From Rubripirellula tenax (GTDB lineage: Bacteria > Planctomycetota > Planctomycetia > Pirellulales > Pirellulaceae), in contig NZ_SJPW01000005.1 in NCBI RefSeq assembly GCF_007860125.1, forward strand, positions 432,065 to 496,064: DNA of 64,000 bases, read 5' to 3'. Each line of letters starts with the position of its first letter. Position 1 is the stretch's first letter. The notes beneath the pieces were generated by a model that did no database searches, had not been told where the DNA came from, and was given only the letters and a program-made list of their open reading frames with translations. The translations under genes were made by a program, and so were the position numbers. This document shows positions 1-9,197 of the stretch, one piece after another.

Positions 1-2532
1 CCTTTCTGGTTCGCTGGCATCGATCGGGTCGAGCTCGACGCATTCGACATCTTCGTGCGGATCCACACAGCCGAGGATCAATTGAACCAAGTCGTAACCA
101 AATTGCTCGACCGTTGCCGGGCCGACGCCGGTCACATTTTCAAGTTCGGACGCCGTTCGCGGCATCGCCTCAGCTACTCGGTCCAGAGTCGAGTTGGTCA
201 GAATCCGGAAGGCCGGCACACCCAGCGCCGCCGCCGTTTTTCGCCTCCAACGCTTCAGCGTCTCCGCAACTTCATCGACCTGAGCCGAGCGGACCTCGCT
301 GTCAGCCGCTTCCTCACCAGTGGCTTCGTCATCAGCCGTGCGTGAGACAGAGTCGACGACGTCGGTTCCCGGCGATGACGTCTGGACATCACCCGATTCG
401 ATCGCTCGAGATGCCTTCGCCAAACGTTTCGCCAGCGGTAAAGGCATCCGAACCGAAGGCGGCAGCGTGACACCGCCCATCATCACTTCGGTGCCTTCGG
501 CCGTCATTTGAATGGTCGGTCGCCGCTCGTCGACTTCTTTTTGTTCTACGAACCCCGCTTCGGCCAACGCATCCAACACGCTGACGATTTCCGACTGTTT
601 CAGTTCGGACAACAACCCATACGTGCTCAATCGATTCAGTTTCCACTGCTGCAGCTTTTTGTTTTTCGATCCACACAACATCTGGGCAACCATCGTTTTT
701 CCGAATCGCCCGTGCATCCGAGTCACGCCACTTAGCACCACACGAATACCGCGAAGTAGCGCCACCGGATCGACGCCTTTCATCTCGACCGAAACCGACA
801 CATCGGATGCTCGTCCGACGGTTCCGTCGACCGGCGCACATCGGTCACACGTACCGCAATTATCGGCTTCGGTTTCGCCAAAGTAGTTTAGGATCACGCG
901 TTGTCGGCAGCCCGCCGTTCGCGCGAAACGAATCACCGATTCAAGCTTTTCGGTCTCGGCGGCCTTTCGCTGTGCCAGTTCGTCGAAGTCAATTTGCAGA
1001 TCTTCGAAACGCTGATCTCGATCGGTAAAGTGAATGGCGCGGCCGCGAAACGGCGGGACATAGTCAAACGCTTTCAATCGCCGCAATTCTCGCAGCGTTC
1101 GGACGAGTGCATCTTTTTTGACGCCCGCCATTTCGACCAATCTCGCCGGCTTTACAAAAACGTCTTCGTGCCGGCGCCGGCCGACGATTTTTTCGATCGC
1201 CAACATCACTTTACGTCGCGTCCGGGCTTCCTTGGGAAGAAAGTCCAGCATCGACGGCGCGTCGCTATCGATCCGCAGCATCGCGTAATTCGCGTTCGAA
1301 TCGAGACGGCGCAATACGCCCGCTTTGGCAAGCAACGTTTCCGCGGTGCCGATTGCTTCGCTGCCATCTTTGACTTTGATGCCGTCACGCACTTGATCCA
1401 GAGTCAGTTCGATCGGATCCTCGTCGCGTGAAAGCAAGTACTCGTAGACCTTCTTGACCGTTTCCTTCGATGGATAACGGTTGTCAATAAAGAACTCTTG
1501 GATATAGCGATCGCTGTAGCTGAACATCAATTGGCAATCGCTTTTGCCGCCGTCACGCCCTGCCCTACCCGCCTCTTGATAATACGCTTCCAGGCTTCCC
1601 GGCATGTTGTAGTGAACGACGAAACGAATGTCCGACTTGTCGATTCCCATCCCGAACGCATTGGTGGCAACGATTGCCGACAACTTGCCCGACATGAAAT
1701 CGTCTTGCACCCGCCGACGCTGAATCGGATCGAGCCCAGCGTGGTAAACACCGATCGGCCGTCTCGCTTTTTCAGGCAACCACTCCGCCAATTCTTCGCA
1801 ACGCTTCCGCGTCGCCGCGTAGATGATCCCGGAACCACTTTGCGATTGCAAATACGAGAGCAATGTGTCGTTCTTTTCCTGATCCGTCTTTGCGTGCGAA
1901 ACGCCGAAGCGAAGATTCGTACGCGCGAACCCGGTCACGAACGTGCAAGGATCTTTCAACCCCAGCGACTCAATCACGTCGTCACGAACCACCGGCGTTG
2001 CCGTCGCCGTCAGCGCAATCGTTTGGACGTTGTTCAAATATCGCTGGCGAAATCGTCCCAATCGCGAATAGTCGGGACGAAAATCGTGGCCCCACTCGCT
2101 GACACAGTGGGCTTCGTCGACGGCAAGCAACGCAACGTTGGCGGACTGGCAAGCCTCCAAAAACCGACTATTGCGAAGCCGTTCCGGAGCGACGTAAACC
2201 AGGTCCAACTTTCCCGATGCCATCTCGTTCATGACGTCGGACTGCTCGGTCGCCGACAACGTGCTGTTGATCAACTTGGCCGCGATTCCCAAACCCTGAA
2301 GCGTGTCCACTTGGTCTTTCATCAACGCAATCAGCGGCGAAACGACAATCGTGGTGCCTTTTCGGGCGAGACTCGGAAGCTGATAGCAAAGGCTCTTGCC
2401 GCCGCCGGTCGGCATCACGCACATCACATCGCGGCCCGACGCGATCGCATCGACCACGTCTCGTTGTCCGGGACGGAATTCCGTCAAGCCGAAGCGACTG
2501 AGCAGCGTGGTCGGATCGGGTGTGTCAGCCAT
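1..2532 (-). CDS. recQ: ATP-dependent DNA helicase RecQ (3' end outside window)
   Basis: Superfamily 2 DNA helicase that unwinds DNA 3' to 5' in recombination and repair. The minus-strand frame is open from an ATG at 2532 to base 1 (844 codons, no stop), so the C-terminus is cut by the window edge. Visible motifs in order: Walker A MPTGGGKSLCYQ (K47), DEAHC box, the RecQ aromatic-loop region SEWGHDFRPDY, TATAT motif III, and motif V/VI ending QEAGRAGRDG. These are followed by the RecQ zinc-binding cysteines (C-x2-C near DNCGTCDRC) and an RQC-like winged-helix region. The last roughly 70 visible residues look like an HRDC domain (RILTNSTLDRVAEAMP). It is longer than the ~610-residue E. coli protein because of linkers between RQC and HRDC. 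The 113-bp gap to the divergent gene at 2646 should hold both promoters. Confidence 0.93.
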   Translation of the reverse strand, partial: MADTPDPTTLLSRFGLTEFRPGQRDVVDAIASGRDVMCVMPTGGGKSLCYQLPSLARKGTTIVVSPLIALMKDQVDTLQGLGIAAKLINSTLSATEQSDVMNEMASGKLDLVYVAPERLRNSRFLEACQSANVALLAVDEAHCVSEWGHDFRPDYSRLGRFRQRYLNNVQTIALTATATPVVRDDVIESLGLKDPCTFVTGFARTNLRFGVSHAKTDQEKNDTLLSYLQSQSGSGIIYAATRKRCEELAEWLPEKARRPIGVYHAGLDPIQRRRVQDDFMSGKLSAIVATNAFGMGIDKSDIRFVVHYNMPGSLEAYYQEAGRAGRDGGKSDCQLMFSYSDRYIQEFFIDNRYPSKETVKKVYEYLLSRDEDPIELTLDQVRDGIKVKDGSEAIGTAETLLAKAGVLRRLDSNANYAMLRIDSDAPSMLDFLPKEARTRRKVMLAIEKIVGRRRHEDVFVKPARLVEMAGVKKDALVRTLRELRRLKAFDYVPPFRGRAIHFTDRDQRFEDLQIDFDELAQRKAAETEKLESVIRFARTAGCRQRVILNYFGETEADNCGTCDRCAPVDGTVGRASDVSVSVEMKGVDPVALLRGIRVVLSGVTRMHGRFGKTMVAQMLCGSKNKKLQQWKLNRLSTYGLLSELKQSEIVSVLDALAEAGFVEQKEVDERRPTIQMTAEGTEVMMGGVTLPPSVRMPLPLAKRLAKASRAIESGDVQTSSPGTDVVDSVSRTADDEATGEEAADSEVRSAQVDEVAETLKRWRRKTAAALGVPAFRILTNSTLDRVAEAMPRTASELENVTGVGPATVEQFGYDLVQLILGCVDPHEDVECVELDPIDASEPER

Positions 2533-2645
2533 GACGATCGTTTTCAGGACGAGAAGAAAGCGTACAATTGGTTCGTGCTTCAGTCCTATCAGTATAGGGT
2601 CCGCGCACATCCCGTCGTAGTCCGCCAACCCCCGGAGATAGACCG

Positions 2646-2837
2646 ATGGAAAACGAAGGATCGTACATTTGCGATAGTTGCGGCGAAGAAATCGTGATTC
2701 CGTTGGATCCGGTCGAAGGCCGATCGCAAGAATACGTCGAAGACTGTCCCGTTTGCTGCAACCCCAGCGTCATCCACGTCGATTGGGTCGACGACGAACC
2801 TCGAGTCTGGGCCGAAGCGGAACAGGATTTGAACTGA
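2646..2837 (+). CDS. CPXCG motif-containing cysteine-rich protein
   Basis: A 63-residue acidic protein with two cysteine pairs, CDSCGE near residue 9 and CPVCC near residue 35. This is the pattern of the small Cys-rich CPXCG family, presumed zinc-ribbon-like. Function is unknown. A good ribosome-binding sequence (GGAG, 2634-2637) sits 8 bases before the ATG, which supports a real gene despite its size. It is transcribed divergently from recQ and ends 37 bases before the convergent DapA-family gene, so it is probably monocistronic. Confidence 0.85.
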   Translation: MENEGSYICDSCGEEIVIPLDPVEGRSQEYVEDCPVCCNPSVIHVDWVDDEPRVWAEAEQDLN

Positions 2838-2874
2838 GTTTCAGATTCAAGACGCTCGTGTCGAATCGGCGACG

Positions 2875-3855
2875 CTATGATTCGAGTTGTTTTAGAACTT
2901 GGCCAACGATCTTCTGGATCTTTTCCGTCGTCGTTGTTTGATCGGCACAGATCCCGACGGCGTCTTGAACCATGACATCGATTTTGCGTTGGTCCTCGTC
3001 GATCGCTTCGCGTTGAACGGAGGTGATCGAGACTCGCCCAGGCCCCAAGTCCCAACCGCGTGATCGTGCGCCGGCGCGAAATCCTTCCGGGAATTCACCA
3101 AGCCCAAGCATGATGTCGAACAGCGGCAACAGTTGGTATTGCAACTGCATCGCGACGTCGATGTTGCCAGCCTGAACGTTACGGTGGATCGCGCGCGTCA
3201 ATTCCGGCACAACGCCGCTGGTGGCGTTGGTTCCACCGTCGCACCCGGCAAGCAACATCGGCACCAAAGCGACGTCCCATCCGGTCAGGAATGAAAAGTC
3301 GCTTCGCATCGGGCGTATCGCTGAAATCATTCGCATCATGCTGGGCAAATCACCCGTGCTGTCTTTGATGCCCACGATCCGTGGACAATCCGATGCCAAT
3401 CGAATGACCGTTGCGACATCAATCGGCGAAGCAAACATGGGAATATTGTAAACCGTCACGTCGATGGAAACGTGGTTGGCAATTTCACGAAAGTACGCGT
3501 AAACGCCTTCGCTGGAAAGTCGATAGTAGAACGGCGAAACGATCGCGACAGCGCGAGCCCCCATGGCGCCGTATGCTTCGCAGGCTTCGATCGTTTCACG
3601 TGCGTTGGCCTCCGCGGCACCCACCAAAACCGGCACGCGTCCGGCCGCTTGAGTGATGACGATTTCGGCGATGCGTCGACGTTCGGTCGCGGTGAAACGA
3701 ACGAATTCGCCGGTGCTGCCGTTGGGATACAGACCGTCAACGCCGTGGTCGATCAACCAATCGACGTAACCACAAAGAGTGTCTTCATCGATGCGCCCAG
3801 ACGAATCGACGGGCGTGATATTGGGAGTCAAAATCCCACTGATTCGTTCAGACAT
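2875..3855 (-). CDS. Dihydrodipicolinate synthase / N-acetylneuraminate lyase family protein
   Basis: A 326-residue class I aldolase (DapA/NanA superfamily, TIM barrel). Seen: the GSTGE pyruvate-binding loop (46-50), the catalytic tyrosine in VYNIP (Y136), and the Schiff-base lysine in VGIKDSTGD (K164). These residues indicate a Schiff-base lyase or aldolase acting on a 2-keto acid. Substrate cannot be assigned. It need not be lysine biosynthesis, because the C-terminal half diverges from canonical DapA and the neighbours are not lysine genes. It lies 54 bases downstream of the pyrophosphatase gene on the same strand and may be co-transcribed with it. The ATG at 3855 is clear; no strong Shine-Dalgarno precedes it. 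Confidence 0.88.
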   Translation of the reverse strand: MSERISGILTPNITPVDSSGRIDEDTLCGYVDWLIDHGVDGLYPNGSTGEFVRFTATERRRIAEIVITQAAGRVPVLVGAAEANARETIEACEAYGAMGARAVAIVSPFYYRLSSEGVYAYFREIANHVSIDVTVYNIPMFASPIDVATVIRLASDCPRIVGIKDSTGDLPSMMRMISAIRPMRSDFSFLTGWDVALVPMLLAGCDGGTNATSGVVPELTRAIHRNVQAGNIDVAMQLQYQLLPLFDIMLGLGEFPEGFRAGARSRGWDLGPGRVSITSVQREAIDEDQRKIDVMVQDAVGICADQTTTTEKIQKIVGQVLKQLES

Positions 3856-3909
3856 TCTTTATCTATTGAATTCGATTGGTCGATATCGGGACGTGGATTG
3901 GCATCCGTT

Positions 3910-6348
3910 TCAGAACCAGCCGATCGCCACTAAAGAATACCTGACCACCAATCCGGCAACGACGACGCTGACCATGCTCATCAGTTTAATCAAGATATTC
4001 AGGCTTGGGCCGCTGGTGTCCTTGAAAGGATCGCCGACGGTATCGCCAACGACAGCGGCTTTGTGGGCATCGCTGTTTTTGCCGCCGTGATGACCGGCTT
4101 CGATGTACTTTTTCGCGTTATCCCACGCTCCGCCACTGTTGGCCATAAAAACGGCCAAGCAAAATCCACTGGTCAAACTGCCCGTCAACATCCCGATCAC
4201 TCCGCCAACTCCCAACAGCAAACCAACAACGATCGGCATCAGCAATCCCAACATGCTGGGAAGGATCATCTCTCGCTGTGCGGCGAGGGTGCTGATCGCG
4301 ACAGGCCGTTCGTAGTCCGGCTTGGCGCTACCGTCTAAGATCCCTGGGTTTTCCAGAAATTGCCGACGAACCTCGATCACCATTCCCTGTGCCGCGCGAC
4401 CCACCGACTTCATCGTCATCGCGCAAAACACGAATGTGCTCATCACGCCCAAGAACACGCCGACCAAGACGCGAGGATTCATGAGCGTCGTGTCGTAGTA
4501 GGTCGAAAAATCATGCAGCGTCGCATCGGCAACGGCAACCCGCGTCGCCGGCGCTGTGTCGCTCGAACCGGCCGCGGCCGGCATGATCAGAAAGACTTCG
4601 TTGCCGCCGTCCGCACGCGTCAACGACAACGTTGGCGTGATTGCGAAGTCACCATCGCTCAAGTTTTGCGAGATCGCGTACTCGTCACCCCACCGTTGGA
4701 AACCGTCACGAACGCTTTCCATGTACGCCGCCAGCAGTGCGAGCGCCGTCAGCGCCGCCGAACCGATCGCGAATCCTTTGCCCGTCGCGGCTGTCGTGTT
4801 ACCGAGGCTGTCCAGAGCATCGGTGCGATCACGAACGTAGTCATCCAATTCCGCCATCGATGCATTGCCGCCGGCGTTATCGGCGATGGGGCCGTAGGCG
4901 TCGGTGGCCAGCGTGATTCCAAGGGTGCTGAGCATCCCCACCGCAGCGATTCCGACGCCATACAAGCCGATCGAAAATCGGTTGGCGTCGCCGAAGTTGC
5001 CGCCGCTGGCGAAACCGAACGCCATCAGCATCGCCGCACATACGATCACGACCGGCACCCAAGTGCTTAGCATCCCATCGGCGACTCCGCCAATGATGAT
5101 CGTCGCCGGCCCGGTCTCGGCTTGTTTGGCCAAGTTCTGTGTCGTCGCATACTCGTCGCTGGTCACACGCTCGGTCCACAACCCGATCGACCAACCCGCG
5201 ACGAGCCCAACAAGGATGCTCATGGCGACGCCGGGAATGAATCCAAAAAAAGTCGTCTCCGGCATCGCGGGCATCATGACCCACGTGATCGCAATCGAGG
5301 CAATTGAAACAAGAATCGCAGCAAGATTGATCCCACGGGCAAGAGATTGCAGCAACGATTTTTGCGAGAGTTCCTCACCTGTTTTGACCGCATAAATTCC
5401 AACGATCGAAAGCAGGATGCCCACCGCAGCGATGGCGATCGGCAGCAGCATCGCTTGCAACTGCGCCGTCGTCGTGTCGCCCCCCTCTGGCAGCAGGTCC
5501 GTCCCGCGAAACGCGGCGACTCCCAACGCCGAAGCCGCCAGGATCGAACCACAATACGACTCGTAAAGATCCGCCCCCATACCCGCGACATCGCCCACGT
5601 TGTCTCCGACGTTATCGGCAATGGTTGCCGGATTGCGTGGCGAGTCTTCTTTCAAACTCTGTTCGACCTTTCCAACCAAATCCGCGCCGACATCGGCCGC
5701 TTTGGTAAAGATCCCACCACCGACGCGTGCGAACAGCGCCTGAGCACTGGCCCCCATACCGAACGTCAACATCGTGACGGAAATCTGCTGCAGGCTCATC
5801 TCATTTTCGGCACCCGCCACCATCGGAATGCCCCAGTACAGAATGCCGAACCAGATGCAGATGTAAAGCAGTCCCATCCCGACAACCGTCAGTCCCATCA
5901 CCGCGCCGCTTCGAAAAGCGATTTGCAACCCATCGTTGAGCGACCGCATCGCACCGGCCGCCGTTCGGTTGCTGGCGCGCGTTGCCGTCTTCATGCCGAA
6001 CCAACCGCATAGACCGCTGAACAAACCGCCAGTCAAGAATGCCGGCGCGGCAAAAATACTTTGAACCTTCAATCCGACTGCTGCGAACACCAACAACATC
6101 GCGACGATCACGAACACGATCGCGACCCATTTGAACTGCTGCCTCAGATACGCATCGGCACCTTGGCGGACACTCGCCGCGATCTCCTGCATCAACGGCG
6201 TGCCTTCGTCAGCCCGCATCATTTCCGCGTAGAAACGCCAGGCCCAAGAGAGCGCGGCGATCGAAGACACAATCGCAAAACACCAAACTGTCAACGCAAA
6301 CACGATGGCAACCCTTTCATTGGAGACAAACTCGGATAGCAGAGCCAT
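3910..6348 (-). CDS. hppA: Membrane-bound ion-translocating pyrophosphatase, K+-dependent type
   Basis: Integral membrane pump that couples pyrophosphate hydrolysis to H+ or Na+ export. The 812-residue protein shows the substrate motif [11 protein letters not shown] (219-229), the paired Asp motif [14 protein letters not shown] (243-256), [15 protein letters not shown] (481-495), and the C-terminal [15 protein letters not shown]. In the [10 protein letters not shown] segment (516-525) Ala520 and Gly523 occupy positions that are Lys and Thr in K+-independent enzymes, so the K+-dependent class is predicted. Whether it pumps Na+ or H+ cannot be decided by eye. An insertion of about 80 residues (roughly 544-625) makes it longer than the usual 670-770. 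ATG 6348 is preferred because the upstream extension overlaps the GT61 gene and lacks membrane character. About 15-16 hydrophobic segments are visible. Confidence 0.95.
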   Translation of the reverse strand: MALLSEFVSNERVAIVFALTVWCFAIVSSIAALSWAWRFYAEMMRADEGTPLMQEIAASVRQGADAYLRQQFKWVAIVFVIVAMLLVFAAVGLKVQSIFAAPAFLTGGLFSGLCGWFGMKTATRASNRTAAGAMRSLNDGLQIAFRSGAVMGLTVVGMGLLYICIWFGILYWGIPMVAGAENEMSLQQISVTMLTFGMGASAQALFARVGGGIFTKAADVGADLVGKVEQSLKEDSPRNPATIADNVGDNVGDVAGMGADLYESYCGSILAASALGVAAFRGTDLLPEGGDTTTAQLQAMLLPIAIAAVGILLSIVGIYAVKTGEELSQKSLLQSLARGINLAAILVSIASIAITWVMMPAMPETTFFGFIPGVAMSILVGLVAGWSIGLWTERVTSDEYATTQNLAKQAETGPATIIIGGVADGMLSTWVPVVIVCAAMLMAFGFASGGNFGDANRFSIGLYGVGIAAVGMLSTLGITLATDAYGPIADNAGGNASMAELDDYVRDRTDALDSLGNTTAATGKGFAIGSAALTALALLAAYMESVRDGFQRWGDEYAISQNLSDGDFAITPTLSLTRADGGNEVFLIMPAAAGSSDTAPATRVAVADATLHDFSTYYDTTLMNPRVLVGVFLGVMSTFVFCAMTMKSVGRAAQGMVIEVRRQFLENPGILDGSAKPDYERPVAISTLAAQREMILPSMLGLLMPIVVGLLLGVGGVIGMLTGSLTSGFCLAVFMANSGGAWDNAKKYIEAGHHGGKNSDAHKAAVVGDTVGDPFKDTSGPSLNILIKLMSMVSVVVAGLVVRYSLVAIGWF

Positions 6349-6460
6349 CAGCTTCGGCCGCGGATCGGTCTCGAAACCAGCCTGAATGCAACTTAACGCG
6401 GCCAGGATCACGAATCTACACGGAAAGCACAAAAAACTCGTGACCGCAGACTCGCTGTTT

Positions 6461-7528
6461 TTACGTGTGGCGTCCGATGTTTTCGCCAACCATGGCGTGG
6501 ATCGCCTGATCAAGTGCGGACACATCCACCGTGACGTCACCATGGTGAACGGTTTGTTGCGGGTCGGTGCGGTGAGCAAAGGAATAGAAATATCCAAGGC
6601 TGCACGCTGCGGCCAAATTGAAATAACAATTCGGCGTCGAACCCACCGCATCACGAATCTCTAGGACACGCCGCCCGGGCTGCATGGCGATCATATTGGT
6701 CAACCCGGCGCCGTGGTTGGACACCAAGCATTCGGCATTGGTGACAGCCGACAATTGATCAATCCATTGCATCTGTTCGCAAACAACGATCTTGAATCCG
6801 TGGTTCTTCAGCAGTGTTTCGACAGCATCTTCATTGGCGATTTTTCGTCGAGTCGCGACCCGCCGACTGATGTAGACGCGGTCTGCGGACGTTGATTCAT
6901 TGCCGTCGGCATGCTGCTTCAAGTGACGCAAAAAGCGGTTCCGCATTCGGCCAATGATTCCCTGGTCAAAATTCCCGGTCGATGCGACGTGCGACGGCAA
7001 AGTCAAGCGGCGACAACACGCTCGTTCAAACCTCTTCAGGATTCGGACGTCTTTTAGGCCGTAGGGGGCGAGACTCTGTTGGATGTAGCGACGACCGCGG
7101 AACTTGTACGGCAACAGCAGCGTCATCTCTGAGAGATCGCAAACCATCGAGGCCATTTCTAACCGCGGTATCGAATCGCACATCCAGTGAAAATACCCGC
7201 TGGACCAGTTGTCGGTGATCCAAAGGCACGGCGTATCGAAAAGGGTCTTCGATTGAATCAGACGCTCTGCCGCAGCACGCCAGTGCCCACGTTCTTGTTT
7301 CCATCGGACCGCGTGACTGGGCGATACAAAACTTTCGTCCAGATAGTCCTTGCGATGGCGAAGGGGCCCACGCCCGAACGCCTCGACATCGTCAAGTGAG
7401 ACGATTGTCGCTGCAGGCACCTCGGATCGCTGACACCCGGCAAACATATCCAAATCCTCCGGCCGAAGGTTTCTCGGCAGGGGTCGGATTTCCGCATGAG
7501 CGGCGACAACGGTGGTTGGCAAATTCAT
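6461..7528 (-). CDS. Glycosyltransferase family 61 protein
   Basis: A 355-residue protein with the GT61 (DUF563) pattern: a WITDNWSSGYFHWMCD segment near residue 110, a VYISRR motif, and a C-terminal SNHGAGLTNM motif. GT61 enzymes transfer sugars such as xylose or GlcNAc to glycans, so a role in surface polysaccharide or glycoprotein assembly is likely. No signal peptide or membrane segment is evident, suggesting cytosolic or membrane-peripheral action. ATG 7528 is preferred to a TTG five codons upstream; neither has a clear ribosome-binding site. It follows the sulfatase by 24 bases on the same strand, suggesting an operon. Confidence 0.85.
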   Translation of the reverse strand: MNLPTTVVAAHAEIRPLPRNLRPEDLDMFAGCQRSEVPAATIVSLDDVEAFGRGPLRHRKDYLDESFVSPSHAVRWKQERGHWRAAAERLIQSKTLFDTPCLWITDNWSSGYFHWMCDSIPRLEMASMVCDLSEMTLLLPYKFRGRRYIQQSLAPYGLKDVRILKRFERACCRRLTLPSHVASTGNFDQGIIGRMRNRFLRHLKQHADGNESTSADRVYISRRVATRRKIANEDAVETLLKNHGFKIVVCEQMQWIDQLSAVTNAECLVSNHGAGLTNMIAMQPGRRVLEIRDAVGSTPNCYFNLAAACSLGYFYSFAHRTDPQQTVHHGDVTVDVSALDQAIHAMVGENIGRHT

Positions 7529-7552
7529 CGGGAACGCATTCAAGTCAAAGCA

Positions 7553-9016
7553 TCAGTTCGTTTCGGAGGGTGAAGCGGGATGCGACGACGACTCGCCTTT
7601 CTGCCAAGGCAGTTGCCCTCCGCGCTGAACGTGTTTTTGCAACCGTTCAAGCATCTCTCGAAAAACCTTCGGCTGTTTCTTTGCCAGGTCCGTTGCTTCG
7701 GCGGGATCAGCCAACAAATCGAACAACTCAAATGAATGCGTCGGAAAATTATGGACCAGCTTTAGGTTGCCTTTCAAAACGGCTTCGATCGTCAGACCAC
7801 CGTACTGCACACCGCCTTCGCGTCGCACGAAAAACACTTCGCGACCATCGTCGCGTTGATCGGGATCGGCGAACAGTGGCGTCCATGAACGACCGTCGAT
7901 CAGTTCGCTGGCATCCGACGTCTCTCCGCCGATGATCTCGATCAAGGTTGGCAAAATATCCATCGTCACGCAAACCGCATCGGTCACGCTGCCGTCTTGC
8001 GTCTGACCGGGCACACGAATGCAACCGGGAATCCGCAGTCCGCCTTCGTACATCGAACCCTTGCCATCGCGCAGGTCGCCGTTGTTGGCACCGACACTGA
8101 CTTGTCCGCCGTTGTCGCTTGTGAACACAATGATCGTGTTCTCAAACTGTTTCGTCGACCGCAACGCGTCGAGAACTCGCCCGATGCCATCGTCCATGTG
8201 CTCGATCAACGCAACCAACTTGGTTCGTTCGGGCGACAACTCGGGTTGGCGATATGCAACCTTGTCGATCCAGTCGCTCGGTGGTTGAATCGGTGTATGC
8301 GGCGCGTTGTAGGCCAGATACAGAAACCACGGTGACGACTCGTCGGCCCGTGACGTGATGTAGTCAGTTGCCCACACGGAAAACAACTCTGTCGCGTGTC
8401 CCGACGGATCAATCTCTTCAGCGTCGCGGCGCATGTAGTTGATGTCGTGGCGACGATGGTTGAAATAATCATCCATCATGTCGCCCAGGAATCCGTGAAA
8501 AAAGTCAAACCCTCGCTGGTTCGGGTGGTTCTCGCTTCGCAATCCGAGATGCCATTTCCCGACCGCTGCGGTGTGGTAACCGCGTTGACGAAGTCGCTGT
8601 GGCAACGTCGGTGCAGGAGGCGCAAAGTAGCCCCAACTGTTTTCGTCATGCGTCCGGATTACGCCCGGGACTCCGACGCGGTCCGGATAGCGGCCTGTCA
8701 AGATAGACGCTCGGGTGGGTGAACACACGGGACAGTTCGCATATAGCCGGCCCAATTTCAATGACCGAGCGTAGAGCTCGTTCAAGGCGGGCGTCCGCAT
8801 GTCCGTCGATCCCAAGCACTCCAAATCGGCAAAGCCCAAGTCATCCACCACGATCACCAACACGTTCGGTGTTGCACCGCTTGTGGATGCGGGCTGGGCG
8901 TTCACCGAAGTTTGCATGCACACGAGCAAGCAGGCCACTCCCCCCAGTGCGAAAACGACACCCCAACATCGCCGTGGCATGCAAGCCGAGTGAGCAAACG
9001 TGCTAGTTTGAGTCAT
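7553..9016 (-). CDS. Secreted sulfatase (arylsulfatase family)
   Basis: A type I sulfatase of 487 residues that hydrolyses sulfate esters, probably from sulfated polysaccharides. The N-terminus has a hydrophobic signal segment (about 16-36) ending near VNAQ, so it is exported. The active-site motif C98-S-P-T-R continues as ASILTGR; Cys98 would be converted to formylglycine by an FGE-type maturase not present in this window. Metal-binding VVDDLGF (56-62), GKWHLG and FTSDNGG are also present. ATG 9016 fits the signal peptide. A GT61 gene follows at 24 bases. The divergent kinase starts 181 bases away, so both promoters share that region. Confidence 0.94.
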   Translation of the reverse strand: MTQTSTFAHSACMPRRCWGVVFALGGVACLLVCMQTSVNAQPASTSGATPNVLVIVVDDLGFADLECLGSTDMRTPALNELYARSLKLGRLYANCPVCSPTRASILTGRYPDRVGVPGVIRTHDENSWGYFAPPAPTLPQRLRQRGYHTAAVGKWHLGLRSENHPNQRGFDFFHGFLGDMMDDYFNHRRHDINYMRRDAEEIDPSGHATELFSVWATDYITSRADESSPWFLYLAYNAPHTPIQPPSDWIDKVAYRQPELSPERTKLVALIEHMDDGIGRVLDALRSTKQFENTIIVFTSDNGGQVSVGANNGDLRDGKGSMYEGGLRIPGCIRVPGQTQDGSVTDAVCVTMDILPTLIEIIGGETSDASELIDGRSWTPLFADPDQRDDGREVFFVRREGGVQYGGLTIEAVLKGNLKLVHNFPTHSFELFDLLADPAEATDLAKKQPKVFREMLERLQKHVQRGGQLPWQKGESSSHPASPSETN

Positions 9017-9096
9017 GTTCGTGTCAGTCGTAACGGTGAAAGGCTTTGTGATGTTGTGATCGTCACCTTATCCTACAGATGTCGATCATTGTTTCG

Positions 9097-9125
9097 TTGA
9101 CCGTCGAATCCATCGAAATTAGAAT
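9097..9125 (+). promoter_or_regulatory. Candidate sigma-70 promoter of the kinase gene
   Basis: TTGACC (9097-9102) and TAGAAT (9120-9125) are separated by exactly 17 bases, a near-consensus housekeeping promoter. It would give a leader of about 65 bases before the kinase ATG at 9198. Only sequence match supports it. Confidence 0.5.
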
Positions 9126-9197
9126 ATCTGCTGGTCGCGATCGGTTCGTAACTGCTTATTTTGCTTAGCTTTAGCTTCCTCAGTAGTCGTTGTTCCG

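Noticed and set aside
1498-2697. Long plus-strand open frame opposite recQ (about 400 codons)
   Set aside because: It is the antisense shadow of recQ; its translation is Arg/His/Gln-rich without domains, while the minus strand carries full helicase motifs.
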